From contig JBAYTZ010000003.1 of assembly GCA_041675285.1 (NCBI GenBank), forward strand, positions 310,001 through 374,000: DNA of 64,000 bases, given 5' to 3'. The notes below the pieces were generated by a model. It was given only the letters and a program-made list of their open reading frames with translations, ran no database searches and was not told the DNA's origin. Source of the DNA: Candidatus Delongbacteria bacterium. Its GTDB lineage: Bacteria; CAIWAD01. Shown piece after piece: positions 42,925 through 52,356 of this stretch (the first letter of the stretch is position 1; each line of letters opens with the position of its first letter). The translations under genes were made by a program, and so were the position numbers.

Positions 42925-43368
42925 ATGCAGCAGTCTGGCAAGTTGATTGGCGTTGGCCTTTTTGCCGTGCTGCTGCACGTGCTGTCCACCAGCGCGAGCG
43001 AGACCACGCTGTTCGCCGCGGACGGCGCAGCCGTGGCCTACATCGCGGACGATCAGACGATCTACCTCTGGTCCGGCGACGCGGTCGGGTACATCGAAGC
43101 GGGCTATTCCGGCGATTTGAATGTGTATTCATCGGGTGGACAACACCTGGGCTGGTATGGCGCGGGCGTGCTCCGGGACCATGAGGGACGACGGCTCGCC
43201 GCCTGTGCGGGAGCGCTTTCCCCGCTGACCGGCAGCGAGCCGGCCAAGGCGGCCAAAAAGCCGCTGGAACGCCAGAAGTTCAAATCGACGCCGCCAATCA
43301 AGCCGTTGTTCACCAACGACTGGGCGAAACAGCGGCTGGACGAGGTGTTCAAGCAGGGCGGGTGCTAG
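42925..43368 (+). CDS. Exported beta-flower-like protein
   Basis: 147 residues. Signal peptide MQQSGKLIGVGLFAVLLHVLSTSASE, then repeated short strands of the form GxxVAYIADDQTIYLWSGDA, VGYIEAGYSGDLNVYSSGG and HLGWYGAGVLRDHEGRRL, like the four-fold beta-flower domain of small FCB-group exported proteins. The C-terminal ~50 residues are Pro/Lys-rich and end in Cys. It is last in the thioredoxin/TlpA run, so it might be a redox partner, but nothing in its sequence shows that. Confidence 0.6.
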   Translation: MQQSGKLIGVGLFAVLLHVLSTSASETTLFAADGAAVAYIADDQTIYLWSGDAVGYIEAGYSGDLNVYSSGGQHLGWYGAGVLRDHEGRRLAACAGALSPLTGSEPAKAAKKPLERQKFKSTPPIKPLFTNDWAKQRLDEVFKQGGC

Positions 43369-43410
43369 GAAGGATGCCGGTCAGCGCCCGGACCCCAGGA
43401 TTCACCACAA

Positions 43411-43436
43411 AAAAGGCCGGCGCAAGCCGGCCTTTT
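43411..43436. terminator. Bidirectional terminator between convergent genes
   Basis: AAAAGGCCGGC (43411-43421), loop GCAA, GCCGGCCTTTT (43426-43436). The A/T ends let it work for both the beta-flower gene and the minus-strand YbjN-like gene. Confidence 0.88.
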
Positions 43437-43461
43437 CATTTCCGCTGAGCTGGACCTGCGA

Positions 43462-43974
43462 TCAGTCCCGCTCCTCGTCCTCTTCCTCGTCGTCCTCGAG
43501 GCCGAAGCGCGCGTTCTCCTCCTGCACGGCCTCCTCCCACAGCTCCATCGGCGACGAGTCGGAGTAGATGAGCTTCATCAGGATGTGCAGATGGTCGTCC
43601 AGCAGTGCCAGATTGCCGCTGACGGCGTCGTTGATGGACTTGGAGTCCAGCCCGTGTTCGCGGCACAGCAGATAGGTGCGCAGGGCCAGGCTGCCCGTGG
43701 AGAGGTCCAGTTCGAAGTCGCCGTAGCGCTGACCCAGGTTGAGCCGGGTGATCAGCTCCATCATGGCCCAGCGCCGCTCCGCCGGAATGCTGGTGGGCAG
43801 GAAGGAATAGAAGCAGAAGATCTCCGCCTGCTGATCCCAGACCGCCCGGCACTGCCAGGAGCCGTTCTCGCCCGTGTACGAGGCGTCCACGGAGGAATCG
43901 TCCGGATAGAACCGATGATCCCAGTCGAGTTCGCTGAAATACTCCAGGATGGTGTCGATGGGATTGGGTCGCAT
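43462..43974 (-). CDS. YbjN-domain protein
   Basis: 170 residues from the ATG at 43974, with GGAGAAGGAGACGG before it; in-frame TTG 43992 is less likely. Fits the YbjN fold: a two-layer alpha/beta protein of about 150 residues (WDHRFYPDDSS, WQCRAVWDQQAEIFCFYSFL, RRWAMMELITRLNLGQRYGD) with a very acidic tail (EDDEEEDEERD). YbjN-like proteins resemble type III secretion chaperones and are thought to bind other proteins; the target is unknown. Confidence 0.72.
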   Translation of the reverse strand: MRPNPIDTILEYFSELDWDHRFYPDDSSVDASYTGENGSWQCRAVWDQQAEIFCFYSFLPTSIPAERRWAMMELITRLNLGQRYGDFELDLSTGSLALRTYLLCREHGLDSKSINDAVSGNLALLDDHLHILMKLIYSDSSPMELWEEAVQEENARFGLEDDEEEDEERD

Positions 43975-44054
43975 CTCCGTCTCCTTCTCCAACGTGTCCG
44001 GTTGCAGGACTTATCGGTCCCTGACCGGAATCATCCAGCCGCAAAGGTAGGGTT

Positions 44055-45989
44055 TTGAGAGCTGTCTGGCAGGATTTTCTGAAGCTGGCCTGGCTTTGGG
44101 GCGGCCTGTGGCTGGCCGGCTGGACACCCGGCGCGGCCCGGGCAGCGGATCCCGACCTGCAGCGCGGGTTGGCCTGCCTCAACTCCGGCCAGGCCCGGGA
44201 GGCCCTCGAGGCCCTGACCCGCTACGCCCGGACCTGCCGTTGCGCCGAAGGGGAATTCCTCACGGGGCGGGCCCTGCTGGAACTGGAGCGGCCCCAATCC
44301 GCCCTGGTCGCCTTTCAGGCCGCACTGGCCCTGGACCCCCGCCACCTGCCGGCCCGCCTGCACGCCACCCTGGCCCTGGAAAAGCTGGAGCGCTGGGAGG
44401 AGGCCGCCCGGGAACTGCGCCTGGCCCTGACCGCCGAACTGGCCGACAGCCTTCGCCTGGACGTGGAGCAGCGCCTGAGTGCCGACGGCGAGCGCCTGAG
44501 ATTGCAACTGGCGGGTGCCCGCCACCCGGCTCCGCGCCGCCTGGGGGACAAGGTTAACAGCCCGGCGGACGACTTCATGCCGCTGCTCAGCCTGGACGGC
44601 CGCCAGCTCTGGTTCACCAGCAACCGGCCCGGCGGCTTGGATCCCCAGGGGCGCGGCGGCGTCTTCCGGGAGGATTTCTGGCAGAGCGAGCGCGCCGGCC
44701 CGGACTGGGGCACGGCCCGCCTGGTGGATCCGCCCATCAACACCGTGGGCTCCGAAGGATCGGGTTCCTTCAGCGCCGCTGGCCGGCTCTTCGTTTTCAG
44801 CGCCTGCGGCCGACCCGGCGGAGGCGATTGCGACCTCTTCCTCTCGGAATGGACGGAGACCGGTTGGAGCGCGCCCCGACCGCTGAGCCGGCTGAACAGT
44901 CCAGGCTGGGAGAGCCAGCCGGCCCTGGCCCCGGACGGCAGCTGGCTGCTCTTCGCCTCCGACCGCCCGGGCGGGCTGGGCGGGCAGGATCTCTGGCTGG
45001 CGCGCCGGGAAGCCGATGGCCAGTTTGGGGATCCGCAAAACGCCGCCGCGCTCAACACGGCCGGACACGAAGCTGGACCTTTCCTGCACGCCGACGGCTA
45101 CGATCTCTACTTCAGCAGCGACGGCCGGATCGGCTTCGGCGGGCTGGATCTGTTCCACAGCCGGCTGGCCCCGAACGGCAGTTGGAGCCCGCCGCGCAAT
45201 CTGGGTCCGCCCTTCAGCACCAGCCAGCCGGACCTGGGCCTTTGCCTGAGCGCGGACGCCCGGACGGCGCTGTTCTCTTCGCGCCGGGACGGCCGGCCGG
45301 ACCTGGATCTCTATGAGAGTCAAGTCCCGGCCTGCTGTCCGCCGGATCCCGTCTTCCAGCTCACCGGCCGGGTGGTGGACGCCACCAGCGGTCGGCCCCT
45401 GGCCGCGCGCGTGAAGCTGGAATCGCTGGAGCCCGGGAATTCCACCCCGGGCGAGCTGCTCTGCGACGCCGACGGCCTGTTCACCTGCGCGCTGGTGGGC
45501 GGGCGGCACCTGTTGTTCGCGGACGCCCCCGACCACCTCTTCGCCTGCCAACCCGTCCTGGCGGGCGCGGCCGCCCGCGGCGACCCGGGGCCGGAAAGCT
45601 GGCGCGCCTCCGCCGACACCCTGCTGGTGCGCCTCCAGCCCCTGGAGGCCGGCGCCCATCTGGCCTTGCCCATGGTGCGCTTCGCCTTCAACCGCGCGGA
45701 ACTGCGCCCGGACGGCCTGCCCGTGCTCGAGCAGGTGCTGGCCTGGCTGCAGGCCCAGCCCGGCACCCAAGTCGAGCTACGCGGCCATACCGATGACGTG
45801 GGAAGCGAGCGCTACAACCTGGACCTTTCCTGGCGCCGGGCCCAAGCGGTCAAGGACTGGCTGGTGGCCCACGGCGTACCGGAAATGCAAATCAGCACCC
45901 GGGGGCTGGGCATGCGTGAACCCTTGCGGCCAGAGGCCGGCGAGGCTGCCCGGGCCGCCAACCGACGCACGGAACTGTGGTTGCGATAA
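44055..45989 (+). CDS. OmpA-family protein with TPR and PD40 repeats
   Basis: 644 residues, TTG 44055 with AAAGGTAGGG upstream and a signal peptide ending AARA. A short TPR region (residues ~35-130) leads into PD40/beta-propeller units (DDFMPLLSLDGRQLWFTSN near 170, SQPALAPDGSWLLFASDRPG near 290). A carboxypeptidase-regulatory-like beta domain follows (FQLTGRVVDATSGRPLAARV near 435). The OmpA peptidoglycan-binding domain ends the protein, with VRFAFNRAELRPDG, VELRGHTDDVGS near 575 and RANRRTEL-like terminal motif. This layout is typical of FCB outer-membrane proteins, including T9SS PorE/Pal-like partners. Confidence 0.85.
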   Translation: MRAVWQDFLKLAWLWGGLWLAGWTPGAARAADPDLQRGLACLNSGQAREALEALTRYARTCRCAEGEFLTGRALLELERPQSALVAFQAALALDPRHLPARLHATLALEKLERWEEAARELRLALTAELADSLRLDVEQRLSADGERLRLQLAGARHPAPRRLGDKVNSPADDFMPLLSLDGRQLWFTSNRPGGLDPQGRGGVFREDFWQSERAGPDWGTARLVDPPINTVGSEGSGSFSAAGRLFVFSACGRPGGGDCDLFLSEWTETGWSAPRPLSRLNSPGWESQPALAPDGSWLLFASDRPGGLGGQDLWLARREADGQFGDPQNAAALNTAGHEAGPFLHADGYDLYFSSDGRIGFGGLDLFHSRLAPNGSWSPPRNLGPPFSTSQPDLGLCLSADARTALFSSRRDGRPDLDLYESQVPACCPPDPVFQLTGRVVDATSGRPLAARVKLESLEPGNSTPGELLCDADGLFTCALVGGRHLLFADAPDHLFACQPVLAGAAARGDPGPESWRASADTLLVRLQPLEAGAHLALPMVRFAFNRAELRPDGLPVLEQVLAWLQAQPGTQVELRGHTDDVGSERYNLDLSWRRAQAVKDWLVAHGVPEMQISTRGLGMREPLRPEAGEAARAANRRTELWLR

Positions 45990-46121
45990 GCAGAAGTTCT
46001 GAAGTTCCGGATTGCAAATTCTGCCCCTCCCCTGGCGACCCGCACCATCTCCCATCTCACTTCCCCGAGAGAACCTAAAAGACAATTCGCATTCCGCGGG
46101 GATTTTCTGCCCTTCTCGGGC

Positions 46122-46137
46122 TGGCCTGATCCTTGCC
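46122..46137 (+). promoter_or_regulatory. Sigma-54-like promoter for the large surface protein
   Basis: TGGCCT (46122-46127), 5 bp, TTGCC (46133-46137), correct GG-GC spacing. In the 365-bp gap 45990-46354 nothing codes. The predicted ~207-nt leader includes a CCTTGCA/TGCAAGG hairpin near 46300 and ends with GGAGG before ATG 46355. Confidence 0.55.
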
Positions 46138-46354
46138 GAAGCTCAGCCGGGAAAAAGAGCTTCGCGCGGCTCGAATGTTTTCCGGAAGTGCCGATAGTCA
46201 GAGACGCTGGAGTAGGCTGCGCGACCAAGCGGCGCGCCCCCGGCCCGAACGTGACTCTTTTGCTTTCTGTTATACGTATGGATGCTCTGGCGTCCTTGCA
46301 CTCTCCCTGCAAGGCCAACGGACAGTGTAGAATCGAATTTGCTGCGGAGGAAAC

Positions 46355-49300
46355 ATGGGAACGTCTGCTAAAATTCCCAGAACGCTTGCAGCTGTGTCCT
46401 TCCTGGTTTTTCTGGCCTTGTTGTTTGCGCAGAAAGCCGGGGCACAGGCCACCATCACCACGCCGGTGGGAGTCACTTCCACCGTCTACTTGGACATGGG
46501 TGGTCCGTACGGGTACACGGATCTGACAGCTGTTACTGGGGCGAGTGACCTCGTCATCACCAGCGATGCCGGCGGCGGCGACCTGCAAATCGGCGGCACG
46601 CTGAGCCTGATCCTGCCAAGCACGAGCTGGGAGTGGGTGCCCGGCAACTGCGTGGCCACGGTCTCGGGTGGTGGTGGCAACGTCACCTTTGCCACCCCTG
46701 TCAACGCTCAGACCTTGGTGGCCACGTTGAACGTGGGCGCCATTCCTGCGCTTGGCAACATCACCTTCACGGTGCTGGCCGCGCGCTGCGTGGACACGGT
46801 GACCGACGCCATCGCGGCGACGGCCATCGCGGCCACCACCAACACCATGACCAGCATGACCAACGCGGTGTGGGGAACCACCATCGCGGCGGTTGCGGGT
46901 CCGTCCCTGACCTTCAGCACCCCCACCGCCGGTGGCCCGGACTCCACGGACCTGGCGGATGGCGACGGCGGCTGGGATCTGGGCGTGGTCTATGCTTTGA
47001 CGACGCACACCACCACGGCGGCATCTGACATGCAGCTCTGGTGGAGTGTCGACTCCATGCTGACCAGTGTCAACGACGAAGAAGGCGCCTTCCGGGCCTT
47101 CCGTGATTCCACCAACGTGGAAGTCCCGCTCTGGATCGACGTCTCCACCTCGCCCACCACGGCCACGCCGTTGACCAGCGGGCTGAGCGACTGGGACGTC
47201 TCCGGCACGGAGTACTACCTCTATGCCACCAGTGGTGAGACCGGCTCCCGCTCCATCGGCCGGGCCGGCCCGATCCGCGCCTTCCACTATCCCACCAACA
47301 ACCTGAACCAGGATGATCCGAACGCCGCCGACGCGAGCTTCGACTTCCTCTCCGCCAACAACGACTACCTGGATTCGGGTGGCCTGCTGGCGCTGGATGA
47401 TGCGACTCAGGACGGCTCGGGTGTGGACAACATCACCTGGGACATGAACACCATCGACTTCGATCACAACGCCGACATCAAGCTGTATTTCAGCACCCAG
47501 TCGGGCTTGGATGAAGGCGACCTGACGCTGAGCGGCACGGCCGGCAACTACCTGGTCACGGGTCTGGCCGGTGGCACGCTCATCGCCCCCTCCGACACTC
47601 TGGAAGAAGATGTGGACTTCACCTTCAACTGGGACATCTACATCAGCGACCTGAGTTTCGTGCCCGCCGGGAGCTATTTCCTCTATGTGGTTTCCAACGA
47701 CGGCCTGCACCAGGACGTGGACGTCTCCGCAAACCGCTACGTCGTGAGCCACACGCCCATTCTGGTCCTCCAGGACCCGTATCCGGACGGCACGACGGCC
47801 ATCTTCGACCTGCGGCCGGACGTCAACCGCTTCTTCAACATCAACTGGGGTCTGACCATCGCCGGTGACACCGATCCGGACAACGACGCGAGCATCGCGT
47901 TCTACCTGGACGCGGACACCGACGGCGTTGCGGACTTCGACCAGACCTCCATCGCCACCCTGATCGCCACCGGGACCGCCACCGACGGCAGCATCGCCAA
48001 TGGCGAGCTGATCTACGCCTCGGCCTTGACCGAGAATCCCGATCAGCAGTTGGAGAACTTGGTGGACGTGGACATGTGGGGTTGGACCGAGACCCTGCGC
48101 TCGGCGATCAACACCCGCGTGGCGGCTGGCGACAACCTGTTCCTCTACGGCATCATCACTTCGGGCGGCGTCTCGCGCATCGCGACCTATGTGAGCGAGG
48201 ACGTCAACGCCGTCGTGACCGCCGGTGAGGACCTGACGGACGGCACCAGCGCGGCCCTGACCTGCACCAACGCCCAGGATGCCTTCGTCACGGATCCCCC
48301 GGATCTGGGCGGCAGCGTGGGCTGGGGCGAAGCGTACCGCATCGCCTGGGACTTCGCCTGGGACTTCGGCGAGACCAACCAGAACGTGCTCCTCTACGTG
48401 GGCAACGAGAACATGCGCGCCGACGCCACCTTCAACGGCACCTTCGGCACGGGCGTCCTCGGTCTGGTGGACCTCACCAACAACCTGTGGGTGGGCAACT
48501 CCACGGACGGCACGGTGGCCGGCAACACGGGCGACAACATCATCACGGGTCTGAGCCAGGAAGATGGCTTCAACTTCCAGCCGCACCTGATGACCGGCAA
48601 CAGCGTGGGTGCGGGCGCCGCCTCCAGCCTGGCTGCGGCGGTCACGGATGCCGCGACCCTCTACGTCTATCTGGTGGTGAGCAGCAGCGCTGCGGGCGTG
48701 GCTCCCGCCGATGCCGACCTGGTCTTCCAGGCGCCGGGCGACCTCTTCCTGGAGAGCGACGCCGGCACCACGACCTTCGGCTACAAGCTCATGCCCAACC
48801 AGCTTTCGGTGGTTCAGGGCCAGAACGTCGCCTTCGATGTCTACGTCGACTCCGGCGTGGCCACGGCGGAGATCGCCACGGTCTTCATGAGCTGCGACAC
48901 GACCTACTGGGATGTCACGACCCCCGCTGCCCCCTTCACGCTGAACACGACGGTCTTCAGCGCGGCCCGCGTGGTTGAGAACAGCAACGACGAAGGCAAC
49001 GTGGCCGGCGGACGTCATCACCTGAACTTCGTCTACGGCGCGGTGGGCGCCCCCGACGCGAACCTGGACGGCGGAACGAACTACCTGTGCACGCTGAACC
49101 TGACGGCCAAGCACACGGGCATCATCAACGCCGTGAGCACCGAGCTCTACTTCGACCAGGATCCGCCCAACGGTCGCTGGACCACCTACTATGACGGCAA
49201 TGGCAACGCCATGCCGGTCCTGGTCATGCTGCCCGCCGCCGCCGCCCTCAGCTATCCGCTGGGCGAGCTGCAGGGCAACGTGGAACTGGAAGGCGTCAAC

Positions 49301-50551
49301 GACTTCACGGGCATGGTGGCCACCATCAGCGTGAGCCCCAGCGGCGCGGTCCAGGGCCTGGAAGCCTGGAACGCCACCTTCGAGAGCACCAATGACGAAG
49401 ATGCGGTCACGCCCGGTTGCCAGGTGACCCTGGACCAGGCGGGGCATTACCACCTGCGCAACGTGCCCAACGGCGAGTACGATTTCACGGTTCACGTGGA
49501 CGGCTGGCTGGATGGCACCCGCAACGTGCAGGTGCAGCATGGCGACCACCTCGGCGACATCGATCCGATCTACACGCAGCGGATCACTCAGGGACTGGGT
49601 CAGCAGCGTCTGGAGCTGTTGGCTGGAGATTGCGCGGGGTACACGAACGAGTTGGGCGCCACGCGCCCGGACAACCAGGTTGACGCCACGGACCTGACGG
49701 CGGTGAAGAACGCCTACAACACGGAGCCCGGTGACCTGACCTGGAACGCACTGTGCGACTTCGAGCAGGTGACCACCCCGGACTGGGTGTACATCCCCGA
49801 CCTGAACCTGGTGAACGCCAACCAGGGCACCGCGGGCGTGCCGCTGGTCTACCGGTCCACCGGCCGCAGCAACGCGGGCGTGGCCTTCGAGATCCTGAAC
49901 GCTCCGGACTTCGTCTCCGCCGGCCAGGAATTCAGCGTGGACATCCAGCTGAATGACGCGGTGGACGTGCGGGCCCTGGACGTGCGGCTCTCCCTGCCGG
50001 GCCTGCAGATCGTCTCCCTGGATCTGGTTCCGGTTCTGGGACCCTATTCCGCGGCGGACTATCTGACCCAGAACACGGGTGAGGAACTCATCATCGCCGG
50101 CGCCATGAAGGGCCGCGAGGTGGTGGCCTTCTCCGGCAGCGCCAAGGTGGCCACCGTGCACCTGAGCGCCCTGCAGGACGGCCGTCCCCAGATGATGCTC
50201 TCCTCGGGTGCCGTTGTGAACAGCGGCAATGAGATGGACGTGGCGGAGTTGAACAACGCGGCGGTCCTGCCCTCGGCCTACAGCCTGGGCGAGGCCTACC
50301 CGAACCCCTTCAATCCCGTCACCCGGATCGAGTTCGCCCTGCCCGAAGGCGGCATGACGACCTTGAAGGTCTTCAACATCATGGGACAGCAGGTGGCCAC
50401 GCTGATGAATCAGCAGCTGAACGCCGGCCGTCACACGGTGAGCTGGGACGCCACGAACGAGGCGGGCCTGAAGGTCGCGTCGGGCATGTACGTCTACCAG
50501 CTGGAAGTGAACGGCTTCACCCAGTCGCACAAGATGCTGCTGCTGAAGTAA
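46355..50551 (+). CDS. Large exported protein with cohesin-like and dockerin-like modules and a C-terminal sorting domain
   Basis: 1398 residues; signal peptide ending near residue 31 (QKAGAQA). A long Asp/Thr/Gly-rich beta region fills ~30-800. A cohesin-like sandwich (NQLSVVQGQNVAFDVYVDS near 820), a carboxypeptidase-regulatory-like domain (near 970-1070) and a dockerin-like EF-hand segment (NQVDATDLTAVKNAYNTEPG near 1110) follow. Then come a second cohesin-like domain (APDFVSAGQEFSVDIQLND) and the FlgD-Ig-like tail YPNPFNPVTRIEFALPEGG ... KMLLLK. The tail predicts type IX secretion and surface anchoring. No enzyme motif is seen, so it is a structural or adhesive surface protein. A terminator follows. 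Confidence 0.8.
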   Translation: MGTSAKIPRTLAAVSFLVFLALLFAQKAGAQATITTPVGVTSTVYLDMGGPYGYTDLTAVTGASDLVITSDAGGGDLQIGGTLSLILPSTSWEWVPGNCVATVSGGGGNVTFATPVNAQTLVATLNVGAIPALGNITFTVLAARCVDTVTDAIAATAIAATTNTMTSMTNAVWGTTIAAVAGPSLTFSTPTAGGPDSTDLADGDGGWDLGVVYALTTHTTTAASDMQLWWSVDSMLTSVNDEEGAFRAFRDSTNVEVPLWIDVSTSPTTATPLTSGLSDWDVSGTEYYLYATSGETGSRSIGRAGPIRAFHYPTNNLNQDDPNAADASFDFLSANNDYLDSGGLLALDDATQDGSGVDNITWDMNTIDFDHNADIKLYFSTQSGLDEGDLTLSGTAGNYLVTGLAGGTLIAPSDTLEEDVDFTFNWDIYISDLSFVPAGSYFLYVVSNDGLHQDVDVSANRYVVSHTPILVLQDPYPDGTTAIFDLRPDVNRFFNINWGLTIAGDTDPDNDASIAFYLDADTDGVADFDQTSIATLIATGTATDGSIANGELIYASALTENPDQQLENLVDVDMWGWTETLRSAINTRVAAGDNLFLYGIITSGGVSRIATYVSEDVNAVVTAGEDLTDGTSAALTCTNAQDAFVTDPPDLGGSVGWGEAYRIAWDFAWDFGETNQNVLLYVGNENMRADATFNGTFGTGVLGLVDLTNNLWVGNSTDGTVAGNTGDNIITGLSQEDGFNFQPHLMTGNSVGAGAASSLAAAVTDAATLYVYLVVSSSAAGVAPADADLVFQAPGDLFLESDAGTTTFGYKLMPNQLSVVQGQNVAFDVYVDSGVATAEIATVFMSCDTTYWDVTTPAAPFTLNTTVFSAARVVENSNDEGNVAGGRHHLNFVYGAVGAPDANLDGGTNYLCTLNLTAKHTGIINAVSTELYFDQDPPNGRWTTYYDGNGNAMPVLVMLPAAAALSYPLGELQGNVELEGVNDFTGMVATISVSPSGAVQGLEAWNATFESTNDEDAVTPGCQVTLDQAGHYHLRNVPNGEYDFTVHVDGWLDGTRNVQVQHGDHLGDIDPIYTQRITQGLGQQRLELLAGDCAGYTNELGATRPDNQVDATDLTAVKNAYNTEPGDLTWNALCDFEQVTTPDWVYIPDLNLVNANQGTAGVPLVYRSTGRSNAGVAFEILNAPDFVSAGQEFSVDIQLNDAVDVRALDVRLSLPGLQIVSLDLVPVLGPYSAADYLTQNTGEELIIAGAMKGREVVAFSGSAKVATVHLSALQDGRPQMMLSSGAVVNSGNEMDVAELNNAAVLPSAYSLGEAYPNPFNPVTRIEFALPEGGMTTLKVFNIMGQQVATLMNQQLNAGRHTVSWDATNEAGLKVASGMYVYQLEVNGFTQSHKMLLLK

Positions 50552-50572
50552 GTCACCCCGATCGGTTTTCCT

Positions 50573-50605
50573 GGAAGCCCCCGCCTCGGCGGGGGCTTCC
50601 TTTTT
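50573..50605 (+). terminator. Intrinsic terminator after the large surface protein
   Basis: A 12-bp stem, GGAAGCCCCCGC (50573-50584) with GCGGGGGCTTCC (50589-50600), 4-base loop, then TTTTT. Confidence 0.9.
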
Positions 50606-50746
50606 GGTGCCGGCGGCGCGGCTGAGCCCCCATTCAACCTGTCTTGAATTGGGCATCTCCTGACGGATTCGCAACAGGGAACATCCAGATAACTGGAGCG
50701 CGAAGGCGCTACGACTCGGAAGACCAATTGTCTACGTCGGGGTATG

Positions 50747-50761
50747 TGTTGATGATCAACA
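50747..50761. promoter_or_regulatory. Perfect 15-bp palindrome upstream of a sigma-54 promoter
   Basis: TGTTGAT-G-ATCAACA, centred about 67 bp before the predicted start. It suits an enhancer-binding protein or a classic dimeric operator. The regulator is unknown. Confidence 0.5.
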
Positions 50762-50794
50762 TGGTTCAGGGGTTGGCCGAAGTTCTGCCCTTTC

Positions 50795-50810
50795 TGGCAC
50801 TGGCTTTGCA
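50795..50810 (+). promoter_or_regulatory. Sigma-54 promoter for the 50991 surface protein
   Basis: TGGCAC (50795-50800), 5 bp, TTGCA (50806-50810): a near-perfect RpoN -24/-12 match. It lies in a 439-bp gap (50552-50990) that otherwise holds a terminator, a palindrome and a ~170-nt leader with no gene. Confidence 0.7.
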
Positions 50811-50990
50811 TTTCTCCGCTCAGCAAAACGGTTCGGTGTTCGACCAGCACAACATCCGCCTTCCATTCCCAGCCACGCCGGGGCGACCCCGCGGGCCGGG
50901 ACGGGCTTTGTGCCGCGTGGTGCCGGGGAGTGCCAGCCGTGGTTGCCGGAACAGTCCACAACGACCAACAACTACACAACCGGAGGAACC

Positions 50991-52334
50991 ATGAAGAACT
51001 TGCTGCTGGCTGGTCTGCTGCTCACGCTGGGCCAGACTGCCCTGGCCAACACGGCCACGCCTGACCGCGACGCTCAGCTGCCGGCCGCGCTGGGCACCTT
51101 CGGCCCGCGCACCGGCGAGCCCGTCCTGCTGATCCGTGACTTCCTGCCCTGGGGCGGGGACATCGTGCCCTTCTTCACCAACGCGGGCACCGTGGTGACG
51201 GTCATCACCAGCGACATGATCAACACCGTCGATCTGTCCGACTACTGCCTGGTCGCCATCACCGCCGGCACCACCGGCTACTACGGCGAGCCCTACCAGG
51301 GCAACGTCAACGCCGCCGTGCCCCTGTTCAACAGCTACGTCCAGGGCGGCGGCATCATGCTGTACCTGACCGGCACCTGGGGCGGCAGCATCCAGATGCC
51401 CGGCGGCGTCAGCACCGTCACGCGCTACGACGCGGAGAACTTCTTCGTCGCGCCCCACTACATGGCCACGGGCATGCCCTTCCCCAGTTTCACGGGCAAC
51501 TACGCCAGCCATGACGACCTGCTGAACCTGCCCGGCAACGCCAACGTGATCACCACGGGCAGTGCGGGCCAGGTGACGGCGGCGGAGTGGGCCCTGGGTT
51601 CCGGCGCCGTGGTGGCCCTGACCCAGCCCACCGAGTGCTACATCCCGGGCGGCAACTGCTACGGCTACTACACCTACTTCAACCAGTTCGAGACGAACGC
51701 GGTGGAGTATGCCCGCAACCTGGGCAGCTGCGGCGATCCCCTGCCCGTGGACGCCCTGCTGACCCCGACCTTCGCCGTGAACTGCCTGGGCGAGGTCCAC
51801 AGCCTGACCGTGCTGATTCATGACGACAACAACCAGCCCATCGTGGGCCGCCAGGTGAGCGTCGACGTGGTGTCCGGTCCCAACGTGGGCGCCACCAGCG
51901 GCACCCAGGTGACGGACATGAACGGCCAGGCTTTCTTCGCCTACACCAGCACGCTGGAAGGCACGGACGTGATCGTGGCGAGCTACCTGGACGACGCCGG
52001 CGCGCCGGCCCTGTCCAACCCGGCCACCAAGGTCTGGGAGCGTTGCGACGTGGGCGCCGACGAGACGCCGGCCGGCTTCTCCCTGGCGCAGAACACGCCC
52101 AACCCCTTCAACCCCAGCACGACCATTCGCTTCACCCTGCCCGAGAGTGGTGCGGCGCGGCTGCTGGTCTACAGTCTGGCGGGCCAGCTGGTGCAGAGCC
52201 TGGACCTGGGCGTCGCCGCCCGCGGTGAGAACCAGGTGGTCATCGACGGCTCCAACCTGGCCAGCGGCGTGTACCTCTACACCCTGCAGAGCGAGTTCGG
52301 CAGCCAGACCCACAAGATGGTCCTGCTGAAGTAA
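50991..52334 (+). CDS. Exported protein with Ig-like and C-terminal sorting domains
   Basis: 447 residues from ATG 50991 (CGGAGGAACC upstream); signal peptide MKNLLLAGLLLTLGQTALAN. Residues ~30-245 are a Rossmann-like globular region (VLLIRDFLPWGGD, YCLVAITAG, VQGGGIMLYLTGTWGG), perhaps a DUF-type or ThuA-like fold. Residues ~250-340 form a Big_1/invasin-type Ig domain (VLIHDDNNQPIVGRQVSVDV). The end is the FlgD-Ig sorting module NTPNPFNPSTTIRFTLPESG ... HKMVLLK. Same terminal architecture as the preceding gene, so the same secretion route is expected. Confidence 0.78.
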   Translation: MKNLLLAGLLLTLGQTALANTATPDRDAQLPAALGTFGPRTGEPVLLIRDFLPWGGDIVPFFTNAGTVVTVITSDMINTVDLSDYCLVAITAGTTGYYGEPYQGNVNAAVPLFNSYVQGGGIMLYLTGTWGGSIQMPGGVSTVTRYDAENFFVAPHYMATGMPFPSFTGNYASHDDLLNLPGNANVITTGSAGQVTAAEWALGSGAVVALTQPTECYIPGGNCYGYYTYFNQFETNAVEYARNLGSCGDPLPVDALLTPTFAVNCLGEVHSLTVLIHDDNNQPIVGRQVSVDVVSGPNVGATSGTQVTDMNGQAFFAYTSTLEGTDVIVASYLDDAGAPALSNPATKVWERCDVGADETPAGFSLAQNTPNPFNPSTTIRFTLPESGAARLLVYSLAGQLVQSLDLGVAARGENQVVIDGSNLASGVYLYTLQSEFGSQTHKMVLLK

Positions 52335-52356
52335 GCCGACCTGCAACCCATGACTG

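Noticed and set aside
44011..44018. Minus-strand ACCGATAA as a sigma-28 promoter for the YbjN-like gene
   Set aside because: No acceptable -35 element at 15 bp; the gene has no link to motility.
46190..46197. GCCGATAG as a sigma-28 promoter of the large surface protein
   Set aside because: The -10 fits, but the -35 position reads TCGA, not TAAA, and a sigma-54 motif with correct spacing is nearby.
45812..50674. 1620-residue open frame on the minus strand opposite the surface protein
   Set aside because: Antisense shadow of a high-GC gene: composition is Val/Gly/His/Gln-rich without domains, while the plus strand has a signal peptide, modules and sorting tail.
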